A stretch of 64,000 bases of DNA from Bordetella petrii (GCF_017356245.1 NZ_JAFMZZ010000001.1:2023489-2087488); one strand, 5' to 3'; counted from the stretch's first letter, positions 51,565 to 61,113 are shown. Numbers and translations are program-made. The notes: generated by a model not told the origin, from the sequence alone.

Positions 51565-52317
51565 TCAGTCCTTTTTTGCCTTGCCCTGGGCCGCGACCGC
51601 CGCCATGGCGGCTTCGATTTCAGCGGCATCGCCCAGATAATAATGGCGGATCGGGCGCAGCGCGTCGTCAAGTTCATATACCAGCGGCTGGCCGGTGGGA
51701 ATATTCAGGCCCACGATGTCGTCGTCCGAGATATTGTCCAGGTGCTTGATCAGGGCGCGCAGGCTGTTGCCGTGCGCGGCCACCAGCACCCGGCGGCCGG
51801 CGCGGATGGCCGGGGCGATCGAATCGTTCCAGAACGGCAGCACCCGCGCCACCGTGTCTTGCAGGCATTCGGTGGCCGGCAGCTGGTCGGCCGGGATCTT
51901 GGCGTAGCGGCCATCGAAGCGCGGATGGCGCTCGTCGTCCAGCGGCAGCGGCTCGGGCGCGATGGCGTAGGCGCGGCGCCAGATCAGCACTTGCTCGTCG
52001 CCGTACTTGGCGGCCGTCTCGGCCTTGTTCAGGCCCTGCAAATTGCCATAATGGCGCTCGTTCAGGCGCCAGCTGATGCCCACCGGGGTGTACATGGCGT
52101 CCATGGCGTCCAGCGCGATCCAGAGGGTGCGGATGGCGCGCTTCAGTACCGAGGTATAGGCCAGGTCGAATTCGTAGCCTTCTTTCTTGAGCAGCTCGCC
52201 GGCCTTGCGGGCCTGTTCGCGGCCGGTATCGGTCAGGTCCACGTCAGTCCAGCCCGTGAAGCGGTTTTCCAGGTTCCACTGGCTTTCGCCGTGACGCATC
52301 AGAACGAGTTTGTGCAT
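51565..52317 (-). CDS. gpmA: 2,3-bisphosphoglycerate-dependent phosphoglycerate mutase
   Basis: 250 residues. The phosphohistidine motif [10 protein letters not shown] is at the start, and the second His motif is [21 protein letters not shown]-like and [14 protein letters not shown] segments are also present. It interconverts 3- and 2-phosphoglycerate in glycolysis and gluconeogenesis. The ATG at 52315-52317 sits in a divergent promoter region facing the rhodanese gene. Confidence 0.97.
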   Translation of the reverse strand: MHKLVLMRHGESQWNLENRFTGWTDVDLTDTGREQARKAGELLKKEGYEFDLAYTSVLKRAIRTLWIALDAMDAMYTPVGISWRLNERHYGNLQGLNKAETAAKYGDEQVLIWRRAYAIAPEPLPLDDERHPRFDGRYAKIPADQLPATECLQDTVARVLPFWNDSIAPAIRAGRRVLVAAHGNSLRALIKHLDNISDDDIVGLNIPTGQPLVYELDDALRPIRHYYLGDAAEIEAAMAAVAAQGKAKKD

Positions 52318-52504
52318 GGTTTTCAGCCGCGCGCGGGCGGGTTTGAAGTTAAAGAATGGGCTCATTTTATAATTGAGCGATTTTGCCCCTGGTTTTCACC
52401 CCGGCAGGCGGTTGGCGCCGCCCGCCGGCCCAGGCCGGGCCGCCGTTTCCAGGCGGGCTGCGCACCCCTTGCAGGCCCGCCGCACTTTCAGTTCAGGAAC
52501 CTCC

Positions 52505-52927
52505 GTGGATCTTCTGCAATTTTTGGTAGACAAAAACAACATCTTCATCGTCGCCGTGGCCGTGGTTTCGGGCGTCATGCTGGCCGTGCCGGCCCTGCGC
52601 AAGGGCCGCAGCGGCTCGGGCATCAGCACCTCGGAAGCCATCCAGATGATCAACCAGCGCCAGGCCGTATGGGTCGACGTGCGCCCGGCCGAGCAGTTCC
52701 GCGCCGGCCACATCGCCCAGGCACGCAATATGCCGGCAGCCGAAGTCGAGCAGAAGGCCGGTTCGCTGCCCAAGAACAAGCCCCTGGTGCTGGTGTGCGA
52801 AACCGGCCGCGATGCCGGCCGCGTGGCCAGCCGCCTGCGCTCGCAGGGGTTTGCCGAGGTGGCCGTCATGGAAGGCGGCATGCGCGCCTGGTCGTCGGCC
52901 AACCTGCCTGTCACCCAGAAATCCTGA
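52505..52927 (+). CDS. membrane-anchored rhodanese-domain protein
   Basis: 140 residues from GTG at 52505, with AGGAACC upstream. One N-terminal membrane helix (IFIVAVAVVSGVMLAVPAL) is followed by a rhodanese domain from about 40, with active-site loop CETGRDAG (CxxGxR). It probably handles persulfide sulfur at the inner membrane. In many proteobacteria this gene type precedes grxC and secB, as here (YibN-like). The operon continues rhodanese-grxC-secB-gpsA. Confidence 0.92.
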   Translation: MDLLQFLVDKNNIFIVAVAVVSGVMLAVPALRKGRSGSGISTSEAIQMINQRQAVWVDVRPAEQFRAGHIAQARNMPAAEVEQKAGSLPKNKPLVLVCETGRDAGRVASRLRSQGFAEVAVMEGGMRAWSSANLPVTQKS

Positions 52928-52940
52928 TCCGGAGCCCGAC

Positions 52941-53198
52941 ATGGACAAAGTTGTCATGTATTCGAAGGATTATTGTCCCTTCTGCGCGCGCGCCCAGGCC
53001 CTGCTGAAGCAGCGCGGCGTCACCGACCTGGAAATCATCCGCATCGACCAGGACCCGGCCCAGCGCGACATCATGATCGAACGCACCGGCCGGCGCACCG
53101 TGCCGCAGATTTTCATCGGCGACAGGCACATCGGCGGCTGCGACGACCTGATGGCGCTGGACCGTGCCGGCGGCCTGGCCCCGCTGCTCAACGGCTGA
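52941..53198 (+). CDS. grxC: glutaredoxin 3
   Basis: 85 residues. The redox motif is CPFC (SKDYCPFCARAQALL), with TVPQIFIGDRHIGGCDDL for glutathione binding. It reduces disulfides and glutathionylated proteins using GSH. It lies 13 nt after the rhodanese gene and 48 nt before secB. Confidence 0.97.
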   Translation: MDKVVMYSKDYCPFCARAQALLKQRGVTDLEIIRIDQDPAQRDIMIERTGRRTVPQIFIGDRHIGGCDDLMALDRAGGLAPLLNG

Positions 53199-53246
53199 GC
53201 GCCGCGCAACCTTATTTCTTTTGCCCACCCCAACCCGGAAATTGTC

Positions 53247-53771
53247 ATGGCTGAACAGGATCAAAACACCCAGCAAGCAGGCGGCGACGCGCCGTCGTTC
53301 AATCTGCAGCGCGTCTACCTGAAAGACCTGTCGCTGGAAATGCCCAATGCGCCGCACGTGTTCCTGGAACAAGAGCAGCCGCAAGTCGAGGTCAGCATCA
53401 ACGTGGGCGGCCAGCGCCTGGCCGAGACGGTGTTCGAATCCACGGTTACCGCCACCGTCACGACCCGCATCAACGACAAGGTGCTGTACCTGGTCGAAGG
53501 CACGCAGGCCGGTATTTTCGAACTGGCCAACATCCCGCCCGAGCAAATGGACGCGCTGCTGGGCATCGTGTGCCCCACCATGCTGTACCCCTACCTGCGC
53601 GCCAACGTGGCCGACGCCATCACCCGCACCTCGCTGCCGGCGCTGCACCTGGCCGAAGTAAACTTCCAGGCCCTGTACGAGCAGCGCCTGGCCGAAATGG
53701 CCCAGCAGCAAGGCGGCAACAACGGCTCCGATTCGGGCATCATCCTGCCGCCCGGCACCACCCGCCAATAA
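53247..53771 (+). CDS. secB: SecB protein-export chaperone
   Basis: 174 residues. Typical segments are [81 protein letters not shown]. SecB keeps preproteins unfolded and hands them to SecA. The C-terminal tail after 155 is Gln/Asn/Gly-rich. gpsA follows after 14 nt. Confidence 0.98.
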   Translation: MAEQDQNTQQAGGDAPSFNLQRVYLKDLSLEMPNAPHVFLEQEQPQVEVSINVGGQRLAETVFESTVTATVTTRINDKVLYLVEGTQAGIFELANIPPEQMDALLGIVCPTMLYPYLRANVADAITRTSLPALHLAEVNFQALYEQRLAEMAQQQGGNNGSDSGIILPPGTTRQ

Positions 53772-53785
53772 GCCCGCCAGCCGCC

Positions 53786-54829
53786 ATGAACCAAGCGCCC
53801 GCCCCCTTGAGCGTCGCCGTTCTGGGCGCGGGCAGCTGGGGCACCGCGCTGGCCGCCGTGGCCAGCCGCCGCCATCGCACCGTCTTGTGGGCGCGCGACG
53901 CCGCCCAGGCGGACGCCATGGCCGACACCCGCGAAAACGCCCGCTACCTGCCGGGCACCCGCCTGCCCGACGCCCTGGCCGTCACCAGCGACCTGTCGGC
54001 GGCCCTGGCGCCGCTGGCGGCCGCGCCCGAGCGCGCCCTGTTCATCCTGGGCGTGCCGGTGGCCGGCCTGCATGCCACCTGCCTGGAGCTGGCCGCGCGC
54101 CTGCCGGGCCTGGGGCTGGCGCAGGCGCCCATCGTCTGGACCTGCAAGGGCTTCGAGGCCGACAGCGCCCGCCTGCCGCACGAAATCGTGGCCGATGCCC
54201 TGTCCGGCATTCCCGACGCCCGCGGCGGCGTGCTGTCGGGTCCGTCGTTCGCCCGCGAAGTGGCTCAGGGCCTGCCGGTGGCGCTGACCATCGCCAGCGG
54301 CCATGACTCGGTGCGCGAGGCCGCCACCCGCGCCCTGCACGGCGGCGCGGTGCGCGTCTACGCCAGCACCGACGTCGCCGGCGTGGAAGTCGGCGGGGCG
54401 CTGAAGAATGTCATCGCCGTGGCCTGCGGCATTGCCGACGGGCTGGCCCTGGGCACCAATGCCCGGGCGGCGCTGATCACCCGCGGCCTGGCCGAAATGC
54501 GCCGCTTCGGCGTCGCGCTGGGCGCGCAGGCCGAAACCTTCGCGGGCCTGACCGGCCTGGGCGACCTGGTTCTGACGGCCACTGGCGAACTGTCGCGCAA
54601 TCGCCGCGTGGGCCTGGAAATCGGCGCCGGCCGCAAGCTCGGCGACATCCTGGCCAGCGGCATCACCGCCGAAGGCGTGCGCTGCGCCCGCGCGGCCCTG
54701 CAGCGCGCCCGCGCCCTGAACGTCGAGCTGCCCATCACCGAGGCCGTCTGCGCGGTGCTGTTCGACGGCGTGGCTCCCATGACCGCGGTATCGGCGCTGC
54801 TGGCGCGCGAGGCCCGCCTTGAAATCTGA
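53786..54829 (+). CDS. gpsA: glycerol-3-phosphate dehydrogenase [NAD(P)+]
   Basis: 347 residues. The NAD motif is [12 protein letters not shown]; further motifs are [11 protein letters not shown], the catalytic Lys in [18 protein letters not shown], and [21 protein letters not shown]. It makes sn-glycerol 3-phosphate for phospholipid synthesis. It forms the end of the secB operon. Confidence 0.97.
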   Translation: MNQAPAPLSVAVLGAGSWGTALAAVASRRHRTVLWARDAAQADAMADTRENARYLPGTRLPDALAVTSDLSAALAPLAAAPERALFILGVPVAGLHATCLELAARLPGLGLAQAPIVWTCKGFEADSARLPHEIVADALSGIPDARGGVLSGPSFAREVAQGLPVALTIASGHDSVREAATRALHGGAVRVYASTDVAGVEVGGALKNVIAVACGIADGLALGTNARAALITRGLAEMRRFGVALGAQAETFAGLTGLGDLVLTATGELSRNRRVGLEIGAGRKLGDILASGITAEGVRCARAALQRARALNVELPITEAVCAVLFDGVAPMTAVSALLAREARLEI

Positions 54830-54893
54830 TTCCCGACGATAAGCCACCTATAACGGCCCGTTCATTCTCAAAACAACCAAAGGAGCTTCCGCC

Positions 54894-55892
54894 ATGTTTC
54901 CCGTCCGCCCCCTGCGGGCCGGCGCGCTGCTGCGCCGCCTTGCCCTGGCGCTGGCCGCCGCCGCCGTGCTGCCGGCCGCCGCTCATGCCGAATGGCCTGA
55001 ACGTCCCATTCACATGGTGGTGCCGTTCCCGCCCGGCTCGTCGCCCGACTTGCTGGCGCGCACGATCGCCGAGCCGCTGGCCCAGGCCCTGGGCCAGCCG
55101 GTGGTGATCGACAACAAGCCGGGGGCCGGCGGCAACATCGGCACGCGCATCGTGGCCAAGAGCGCGCCCGACGGCTACACCCTGGTCTACACCATCAACG
55201 GCCCGCTGGTAACCGCGCCGACGCTGTACAAGAAGACCCTGGGCTACGACCCGCTGAAAGACCTGGCGCCCATCACCCTGGTGGCCACCAGCCCCAACGT
55301 GCTGACGGTGCCCGCCGGCCTGCCGGTGGCCAGCGTCGCCGATTTCGTCAAGCTGGCGCGCGAGCGCAAGGGCGCCCTGAACTACGGTTCGGTGGGCCCG
55401 GGCAGCTCGGCCCACCTGGCCATGGAAATGTTCAAGAACGAAGCCGGCATCGACCTGGCGCACATTCCGTATTCCGGCTTCCCGCAGGTGATCAGCGCCA
55501 TCATCGCCGGCGACGTGCAGGCCGGGTTCATGGTGCCGGCCATCGCCATGCCGCAGGTGCGCAACGGCAAGGCCAAGGCGCTGGCCATCACCAGCCTGGA
55601 ACCCAGCGAATCGCTGGCGGGCATTCCCACCATGGACAAGCAGGGCTACCCGGGCTTCGAGGCGATTTCCTGGAACGCCATCCTGGCCCCGGCCGGCACG
55701 CCCGCCCCCATCATCGACCGCCTGAACCGCGAGTTGGCCGGCATCATCAACAGCGAAGCCGTGCGCAAGCAGCTGGCGCAGCAATACTTCACGGCCGCGC
55801 CGTCCACCCCGCAGGGCCTGACCGACCGCGTCAAGAAAGACAAGGCCCGCTGGGACGAAGTCATCAAGCGGCTGGGGCTGTCGCTGGATTGA
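54894..55892 (+). CDS. TctC/Bug-family tripartite tricarboxylate periplasmic binding protein
   Basis: 332 residues. Signal peptide to about residue 31 (ends AAAHA), then EWPERPIHMVVPFPPGSSPDLLARTIAEPLAQALGQPVVIDNKPGAGGNIGTR, the classic Bug opening. NYGSVGPGSSAHLAMEMFK and HIPYSGFPQVISAIIAGDVQ are also typical. The ligand is unknown. It lies before an M81 peptidase-family gene and after gpsA, with AAAGGAGC before the ATG. Confidence 0.93.
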   Translation: MFPVRPLRAGALLRRLALALAAAAVLPAAAHAEWPERPIHMVVPFPPGSSPDLLARTIAEPLAQALGQPVVIDNKPGAGGNIGTRIVAKSAPDGYTLVYTINGPLVTAPTLYKKTLGYDPLKDLAPITLVATSPNVLTVPAGLPVASVADFVKLARERKGALNYGSVGPGSSAHLAMEMFKNEAGIDLAHIPYSGFPQVISAIIAGDVQAGFMVPAIAMPQVRNGKAKALAITSLEPSESLAGIPTMDKQGYPGFEAISWNAILAPAGTPAPIIDRLNRELAGIINSEAVRKQLAQQYFTAAPSTPQGLTDRVKKDKARWDEVIKRLGLSLD

Positions 55893-55911
55893 GCGGCCGG
55901 CTGTCAAGCCA

Positions 55912-55949
55912 GGTGTCTGATCAACCGCATCTGGTACTGTCACAGACAC
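55912..55949. promoter_or_regulatory. inverted repeat upstream of the M81 peptidase gene
   Basis: GTGTCTG (55913-55919) and CAGACAC (55943-55949) are perfect 7-bp inverted arms with a 23-nt interior, lying between the Bug gene and the M81 gene. The arms resemble those of the dispersed paired-hairpin repeat, but the interior does not. It may be an operator or a decayed repeat copy. Confidence 0.35.
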
Positions 55950-55972
55950 GCCGTTCGCCGTGGAGCCTGTGC

Positions 55973-57463
55973 ATGAAAGTCCTGATTGCCCGCCTGAACC
56001 ACGAAACCAATACGTTTTCGCCCGTGCCCACACCTTTATCGGCCTTCGGCGAGAACGGGCCGCAGTATGACGGCGATGCGTACCACGCCAACCGCGGCCA
56101 GCGCACCGCCATGGCCGCCTTCATCGACCTGGCCGAGGCGCGCGGCGCCGAACTGGTGACGCCGGTATCGGGCTGGGCCTATCCCAGCGGGCCCGTGGCG
56201 GCCGATGCGTACGACGAGATGTGCGCGCGTATCGTCGCCGCCGCCCCCGGCTGCGGCGCCATCCTGCTGGATCTGCACGGCGCCATGGTGGCCGAGCACC
56301 GCGACGACGGCGAGGGCGACCTGCTGCGGCGCGTGCGCGCCGCGGCGCCCGGCGTGCCCATCGGCGTGGCGCTGGACCTGCACGGCAATGTCACACAAGC
56401 CATGATCGACCACGCCGACGTGATCGTCGGCTTCAAGACGTACCCGCACATCGACATGTACGAAACCGGCGAGCACGCCGGCCGGCTGCTGTTCGGCATG
56501 CTGGACGGCCGCTGCCGGCCCGCCCTGGCCTGGCGCCAGTTGCCGCTGATGACCCACACCCTGCGCTCGGCCACCGACCAGGGCGCCATGCGGGCGGCGG
56601 TCGAGGCGGCGCGGCAGCTGGAAGCGCAGGGCCTGCTGGCCGTGTCGGTGCTGGCCGGCTTCAGCCTGGCCGACATCGAGCGGCCCTGCATCAGCGTGGT
56701 GGCCGTTGCCGATGGCGACGCGGCGGCCGCCGACCGGGCCGCCGCCCAGGTGGCGGCGCAGATCTGGCGCGAACGCGACGGCTTCGTGTACCGCAGCGAG
56801 CCGCTGAACGACTCGCTGGCGCGCGCGCGCGACATGGCGCGCGGCCAGAGCCGCCCCGTACTGCTGCTGGATCACGGCGACAACTGCAATTCCGGCGGCA
56901 CCTGCGACACGACCGCCGTGCTGGAAGCCGCGCTGGCCCAAGGCATGGACGGCATCCTGGCCGGCCCCCTGTGCGACCCCGAAGCCGTGGCCCAATTGAT
57001 CGCGGCCGGCCAGGGCGCACGCGTGTCGGTGGCGGTGGGCAACAAGCGCCCGCTGGCGCACCTGGGCATCGCCGCCCGGCCGTTCGTGCTGGACGGCGTG
57101 GTGCGCGCCGTCACCGACGGCCAGTACCGCATCAGCGGCCCCACCTACACCGGCATGCTGTGCCACATGGGGCGCACGGCCGTGCTCGATGCCGGCGCGG
57201 TATGCCTCGTGCTGTGCGAACGCCCCCACGAGCCCTGGGACCTGGGCGTGTTCGAAAGCGTGGGGCAAGACCCGCGCCGCGCCCGCTATCTGCTGCTGAA
57301 GTCGCGCATGTACTGCCGCCCGGTGTTCGTGCCGATCTCGGCCAGCCTGGTGGAATGCGACAGCCCGGGCGCCACGACGTCGGACTATGGCGTCTTTCCG
57401 TACCGCAAGCGCGCCCGGCCGCTGTACCCGCTGGAGCCCACCCAATACGACGACGGCCGCTGA
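55973..57463 (+). CDS. M81-family metallopeptidase (MlrC-like)
   Basis: 496 residues. The opening KVLIARLNHETNTFSPVPT is the M81/DUF1485 signature with a metal His/Glu; LDLHGAMVAEHRDDGEGDLLRRVR, ALDLHGNVTQ and GFKTYPHIDMYETGEHAGRLL carry further conserved His and Asp residues. DHGDNCNSGGTCDTTAVLEAAL marks the C-terminal MlrC domain. The family takes its name from microcystin degradation, but most members are in organisms that never see microcystin and their substrates are unknown. It follows a Bug binding protein gene, a pairing that suggests uptake and cleavage of an amide. Confidence 0.88.
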   Translation: MKVLIARLNHETNTFSPVPTPLSAFGENGPQYDGDAYHANRGQRTAMAAFIDLAEARGAELVTPVSGWAYPSGPVAADAYDEMCARIVAAAPGCGAILLDLHGAMVAEHRDDGEGDLLRRVRAAAPGVPIGVALDLHGNVTQAMIDHADVIVGFKTYPHIDMYETGEHAGRLLFGMLDGRCRPALAWRQLPLMTHTLRSATDQGAMRAAVEAARQLEAQGLLAVSVLAGFSLADIERPCISVVAVADGDAAAADRAAAQVAAQIWRERDGFVYRSEPLNDSLARARDMARGQSRPVLLLDHGDNCNSGGTCDTTAVLEAALAQGMDGILAGPLCDPEAVAQLIAAGQGARVSVAVGNKRPLAHLGIAARPFVLDGVVRAVTDGQYRISGPTYTGMLCHMGRTAVLDAGAVCLVLCERPHEPWDLGVFESVGQDPRRARYLLLKSRMYCRPVFVPISASLVECDSPGATTSDYGVFPYRKRARPLYPLEPTQYDDGR

Positions 57464-57472
57464 CGCGGCCCG

Positions 57473-57943
57473 CTACACCCCGCCGGCATAGCCCTGCTGG
57501 CGCCACGCCTCGAACACCGTGACGGCCACCGCATTCGACAGGTTCAGGCTGCGCTGGCCCGCGCGCATGGGCAGGCGCAGGCACTGCTGGGGCGCGAACA
57601 GCGCCATGTGCTGGTCGGACAGGCCCGCGGTCTCGCGGCCGAACACGAACACGTCGCCCGGGCTGAACGCCACGTCGGCCACGTTGCGCTGCGCGCGGGT
57701 GGTCAGGGCATAAATATGCGCGGCCGGGGCTGCGGTGGCCGCCAGCGCCTGCGCCAGGGTGTCGTGCACCTGCACCGGCTGCCATTCGTGATAGTCGAGC
57801 CCGGCGCGGCGCAGGCGCGCGTCGTCGAGTTCGAAGCCCAGCGGGCGCACCAGGTGCAGCTGCGCGCCGGTATTGGCGCACAGGCGGATGGCATTGCCGG
57901 TGTTGGGCGGAATTTCGGGGCAGACGAGTACGACGTGGAACAT
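57473..57943 (-). CDS. trmL: TrmL, tRNA (cytidine/uridine-34-2'-O)-methyltransferase
   Basis: 156 residues. The SPOUT-fold motifs are [47 protein letters not shown] and [28 protein letters not shown]. It methylates the wobble ribose of tRNA-Leu isoacceptors. The gene converges on the M81 gene with 9 nt between stops. Confidence 0.95.
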   Translation of the reverse strand: MFHVVLVCPEIPPNTGNAIRLCANTGAQLHLVRPLGFELDDARLRRAGLDYHEWQPVQVHDTLAQALAATAAPAAHIYALTTRAQRNVADVAFSPGDVFVFGRETAGLSDQHMALFAPQQCLRLPMRAGQRSLNLSNAVAVTVFEAWRQQGYAGGV

Positions 57944-58156
57944 GGTTTCATCCTGGCGCGCCGCGGGGCCGCGGCGCGCGACGACCGCTATTGTGCCAGG
58001 GCGGCGGGCGGGCTTATGCAGCCGCAAACCCGTCCTTTCAGAAAAGCGAAGCGCAATCGGGCAGGCAATCGTACGCGCGGCCGGGGCATTGCGCCACAAT
58101 AGGCAGCTTCAGTGCAGGCCCCGCACCTGGACGGCAAAACCATAACGGAGGCAATC

Positions 58157-59635
58157 TTGAAGCGTTACCAGCTCTACATCGACGGCAAATATGTCGACCC
58201 CGCTTCGGGCGAGTGGTTCGAATCCGACAATCCCTGCGACGGCAAGCCCTGGGCCAGCATCCCCAAGGGCAATGCCGAAGACGTCGACCGCGCCGTGCAG
58301 GCGGCCTACCGCGCCGGCCGCGAAGGCCCGTGGGCCACGTACACGCCCAGCCAGCGCGGGCAATTGCTGCACCGCCTGGGCGACCTGATCGCCCGCGACG
58401 CCGAGGCGCTGGCCCGCACCGAAGTGCGCGACAACGGCAAGCTGTACGCAGAAATGGCCGGCCAGCTGAAATATGTACCGCAATGGTTTTATTACTACGG
58501 CGGCCTGGCCGACAAGATCGAAGGCACTGTCCCGCCCATCGACAAACCCGGCCACTTCGGCTACACCCGCCGCGAACCGCTGGGCGTGGTGGCCGCCATC
58601 ACGCCCTGGAATTCGCCGCTGCTGCTCACCGCCTGGAAAATCGCGCCGGCGCTGGCCGCGGGCTGCACGCTGGTGCTCAAGCCGTCGGAATTCACCTCGG
58701 CCTCCACCCTGGAATTCGTCAAGCTGTTCGAAGAAGCCGGCTTCCCGCCCGGCGTGGTCAATGCCGTTACCGGCTTTGGCGCCGAAGTGGGCACGCCGCT
58801 GGTCACGCACCCGCAAGTGCGCAAAATCACCTTCACCGGCTCTGACGCCACCGGCCGGCTCATCAACGAGCAGGCCTCGCGCGACTTCAAGCACGTCAGC
58901 CTCGAGCTGGGCGGCAAATCGCCCAACATCGTGTTCGACGACGCCAACCTCGACGACGCCGTCAACGGCGCGGTGTCCGGCATTTTCGCCGCCACCGGCC
59001 AGACCTGCATCGCCGGCTCGCGCCTGCTGCTGCAAGACAGCATCTACGACACCTTCGTCGAAAAGCTGCTGGCGCTGGCGCGCACCGCCAGGATGGGCGA
59101 TCCGATGCAGGCCGACACCCAAGTGGGCCCCATCACCACGCCGCCGCAGTACCGCAAGGTGCTCGAATACATCGACATCGCCCGCAACGAAGGCGCGCGG
59201 CTGCTGCTGGGCGGCGACCCGGTGCGCGAAGGCCCCTGGAAAGACGGCCGCTTCATCCAGCCCACCATCTTCGGCGACGTCGACAACGCCATGCGCATCG
59301 CGCAAGAAGAAGTCTTCGGGCCGGTGCTGTCCATCATCCGCTTCAAGGATGAAGACGAGGCCGTCAGGCTGGGCAACGACGTGCGCTTCGGCCTGGGTGC
59401 GGGCGTCTGGACGCGCGACATCGGCCGCGCGCTGCGCATGGCCGAACGGATCCAGTCGGGCACGGTGTGGGTCAATACGTATCGCCTGGTCAGCTACCTG
59501 ATGCCGTTCGGCGGCTACAAGGATTCGGGCCTGGGCCGGGAAAGCGGCATCGACGCCATGCGCGAATACCAGCAGGTGAAAAGCGTGGTCATCAACGCCG
59601 GCGCGCCGGTGGGCAATCCGTTCGTGATGCGCTAG
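58157..59635 (+). CDS. aldehyde dehydrogenase family protein
   Basis: 492 residues from TTG at 58157, selected because GGAGG (58147-58151) precedes it at the right distance and no ATG fits. ALDH motifs: PWNSPLLLTAWKIAPALAAGCTLVLKPSE, FTGSDATGRL, general base Glu in SLELGGKSPN and nucleophile Cys in TGQTCIAGSR. The ending PFGGYKDSGLGRESGIDAMREYQQVKSV is typical. The substrate is not clear; similar proteins include vanillin/aromatic aldehyde and carnitine-type enzymes. It stands alone; its 3' end overlaps the higA stop by 4 nt. Confidence 0.9.
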   Translation: MKRYQLYIDGKYVDPASGEWFESDNPCDGKPWASIPKGNAEDVDRAVQAAYRAGREGPWATYTPSQRGQLLHRLGDLIARDAEALARTEVRDNGKLYAEMAGQLKYVPQWFYYYGGLADKIEGTVPPIDKPGHFGYTRREPLGVVAAITPWNSPLLLTAWKIAPALAAGCTLVLKPSEFTSASTLEFVKLFEEAGFPPGVVNAVTGFGAEVGTPLVTHPQVRKITFTGSDATGRLINEQASRDFKHVSLELGGKSPNIVFDDANLDDAVNGAVSGIFAATGQTCIAGSRLLLQDSIYDTFVEKLLALARTARMGDPMQADTQVGPITTPPQYRKVLEYIDIARNEGARLLLGGDPVREGPWKDGRFIQPTIFGDVDNAMRIAQEEVFGPVLSIIRFKDEDEAVRLGNDVRFGLGAGVWTRDIGRALRMAERIQSGTVWVNTYRLVSYLMPFGGYKDSGLGRESGIDAMREYQQVKSVVINAGAPVGNPFVMR

Positions 59636-59937
59636 CGTACGGGTTGCGCGACCCGCCGCGCAGCCCGTACTTTCAGGTCGCGACCTGAATGTCTCGCCCG
59701 CCATAAGTCGTACTCGGCCTGCATCTGCAACCACATGATGGCCGTGGGGGCGGGCACCCATTGGGCAAGGCGTATCGCCAACTCTGGCGACACGCCGGCA
59801 TGCCCATGCACAAAACGCGACAGCTGCACACGCGACACGCCCAACTGCGCAGCCGCGTCGGTAAGGCTGAGGCCCAACTCGGGCAGGATGTCGTCCCGCA
59901 GGATGCTGCCGGGATGAGGCGGATCATGCATAAGCAT
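59632..59937 (-). CDS. higA: HigA-type antitoxin
   Basis: 101 residues. The opening PPHPGSILRDDILPELGLSLTDAAAQLGVSRVQLSRFVHGHAGVSPELAIRLAQ is the HigA/VapI-type HTH domain. It neutralises HigB and represses the operon. It lies 9 nt downstream of higB; TAGGAAC precedes its ATG. It is convergent with the aldehyde dehydrogenase gene. Confidence 0.93.
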   Translation of the reverse strand: MLMHDPPHPGSILRDDILPELGLSLTDAAAQLGVSRVQLSRFVHGHAGVSPELAIRLAQWVPAPTAIMWLQMQAEYDLWRARHSGRDLKVRAARRVAQPVR

Positions 59938-59946
59938 GGCGAGTTC

Positions 59947-60225
59947 CTAATGGTAATCCTGGTAATCAACCTGCAGCGCGTCGTGCCCCTCGAAGGCAAA
60001 TGTCAGGCGCCAATTACCGCTGACCCACACTGACCAATGTCCGTCCAAGTCATATCCCAACGGATGCAGGCGCCATCCGGGTATTGCCATATCTTTCGGC
60101 ACAGCAGCGTGATGAAGAGCCAGCAATTGACGTTTGAGCCTGGCGGCATGGGCGGCCTGTATTTTCGCGGTCGAGCCCGTGCGAAAAAACAATTCAAGCA
60201 CTTTATGTCGAAAGTGTTTGATCAT
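59947..60225 (-). CDS. higB: HigB-type RelE-family mRNA interferase toxin
   Basis: 92 residues. It begins MIKHFRHKVLELFF and has LKRQLLALHHA, IPGWRLHPLGYDLDGHWSVWVSGNWRLTFAFEG and DYQDYH, which match HigB/killer proteins. HigB cuts ribosome-bound mRNA. The toxin gene comes first, as is usual for higBA. No ribosome binding site is seen before the ATG at 60223-60225, and an operator palindrome lies directly upstream, so translation may be leaderless. Confidence 0.93.
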   Translation of the reverse strand: MIKHFRHKVLELFFRTGSTAKIQAAHAARLKRQLLALHHAAVPKDMAIPGWRLHPLGYDLDGHWSVWVSGNWRLTFAFEGHDALQVDYQDYH

Positions 60226-60229
60226 TTGA

Positions 60230-60257
60230 TTGTATCTTGTATCTATACACGATACAA
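60230..60257. promoter_or_regulatory. higBA operator palindrome
   Basis: A 28-bp palindrome with outer arms TTGTATC and GATACAA and a mostly symmetric centre (12 of 14 base pairs match). It begins 5 nt upstream of the higB ATG and overlaps the last codons and stop of comF (60243-60257). HigA would bind here to shut off the operon. Confidence 0.75.
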
Positions 60258-61040
60258 ACCTAAGCTGTCCTGCCGGCCGTCTTCCCTATCCCGAATCGGC
60301 GTGCGGGCGGCCACCAGTACGGTGACATCGGCGGCGCCTGCCCGCAGCAGGGCACGGGCGGCGGCGTCGACGGTGCTGCCGGTGGTCATCACGTCATCGA
60401 CCAGCCCCACCGGACGCCCGTGCCATGGCTGGCCGCAGTGGAACAGGCCGTGCGCGCCCTGGCGCCGGGCGCGGCGATTGCCGGCCGCCTGCCGGGGCCC
60501 TTCGCGCAGGCGGCGCAGGGCGCCGCGCCGCAGCGGCAGGCGCAGCTGCCCGGCCAGGCTGGCGGCCAGTTCGGCGGCGGGATTGAAGCCGCGCCGCCGC
60601 AACGACGCCTGGCTGGACGGAATGGGCACCAGCACCGTGTCCCGGTGCAGGGGCACGGCCTGGCGCGCCACTGCGTCGGCCAGCAATTGCGCCAGCGCCG
60701 TGGCCAGCCCGTAGCGCCGCTCGCCTTTGTAGCGGCCGATCAGGCTGTCGTAGGGCGGCTCGTAATCGAAGGCCGCGATGGCGCGCGCGAACGCCGGCGC
60801 GGCCCGCGCGCAGTCGGGGCAGTGATGGCGGGCCTGCGCATCCAAGCGCAGAGCGCAGCGCGCGCAACGCGGGCTGCCGCCGCGCATGCTGTGCGCGATA
60901 TCGCCGGCGCAGCCCGGGCACAGCCGCCCGCCCGCGGCGGTTTCGCCGCACAGCGGGCAGTCCGAGGGCAAGCCGGCCAGCAGGCGCCGGGCGGCATGCA
61001 GCGGGAACGAAAGCAGCGAATGGGCAATAATGGGTGGCAT
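60243..61040 (-). CDS. comF: ComF-family phosphoribosyltransferase-like protein
   Basis: 265 residues. An N-terminal zinc-finger-like set (CPLCGETAAGGRLCPGC, CARCALRL, HHCPDCARA) precedes the phosphoribosyltransferase-like domain with YKGERRYGLATALAQLLADAV, VPIPSSQASLRRRGFNPAAELA and VGLVDDVMTTGSTVDAAARALLRAGA (PRPP loop). ComF proteins aid DNA uptake in competent bacteria; many others have unknown roles. The 3' end lies inside the higBA operator. It is divergent from the bioC-like gene. Confidence 0.93.
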   Translation of the reverse strand: MPPIIAHSLLSFPLHAARRLLAGLPSDCPLCGETAAGGRLCPGCAGDIAHSMRGGSPRCARCALRLDAQARHHCPDCARAAPAFARAIAAFDYEPPYDSLIGRYKGERRYGLATALAQLLADAVARQAVPLHRDTVLVPIPSSQASLRRRGFNPAAELAASLAGQLRLPLRRGALRRLREGPRQAAGNRRARRQGAHGLFHCGQPWHGRPVGLVDDVMTTGSTVDAAARALLRAGAADVTVLVAARTPIRDREDGRQDSLGLYRV

Positions 61041-61113
61041 GGCGGCAGGTACGGAACCGGGCCGCCCATCACATCACGCTTTTGCAGCGCCGCGCTCCGG
61101 CGGCGCGCCCTTC

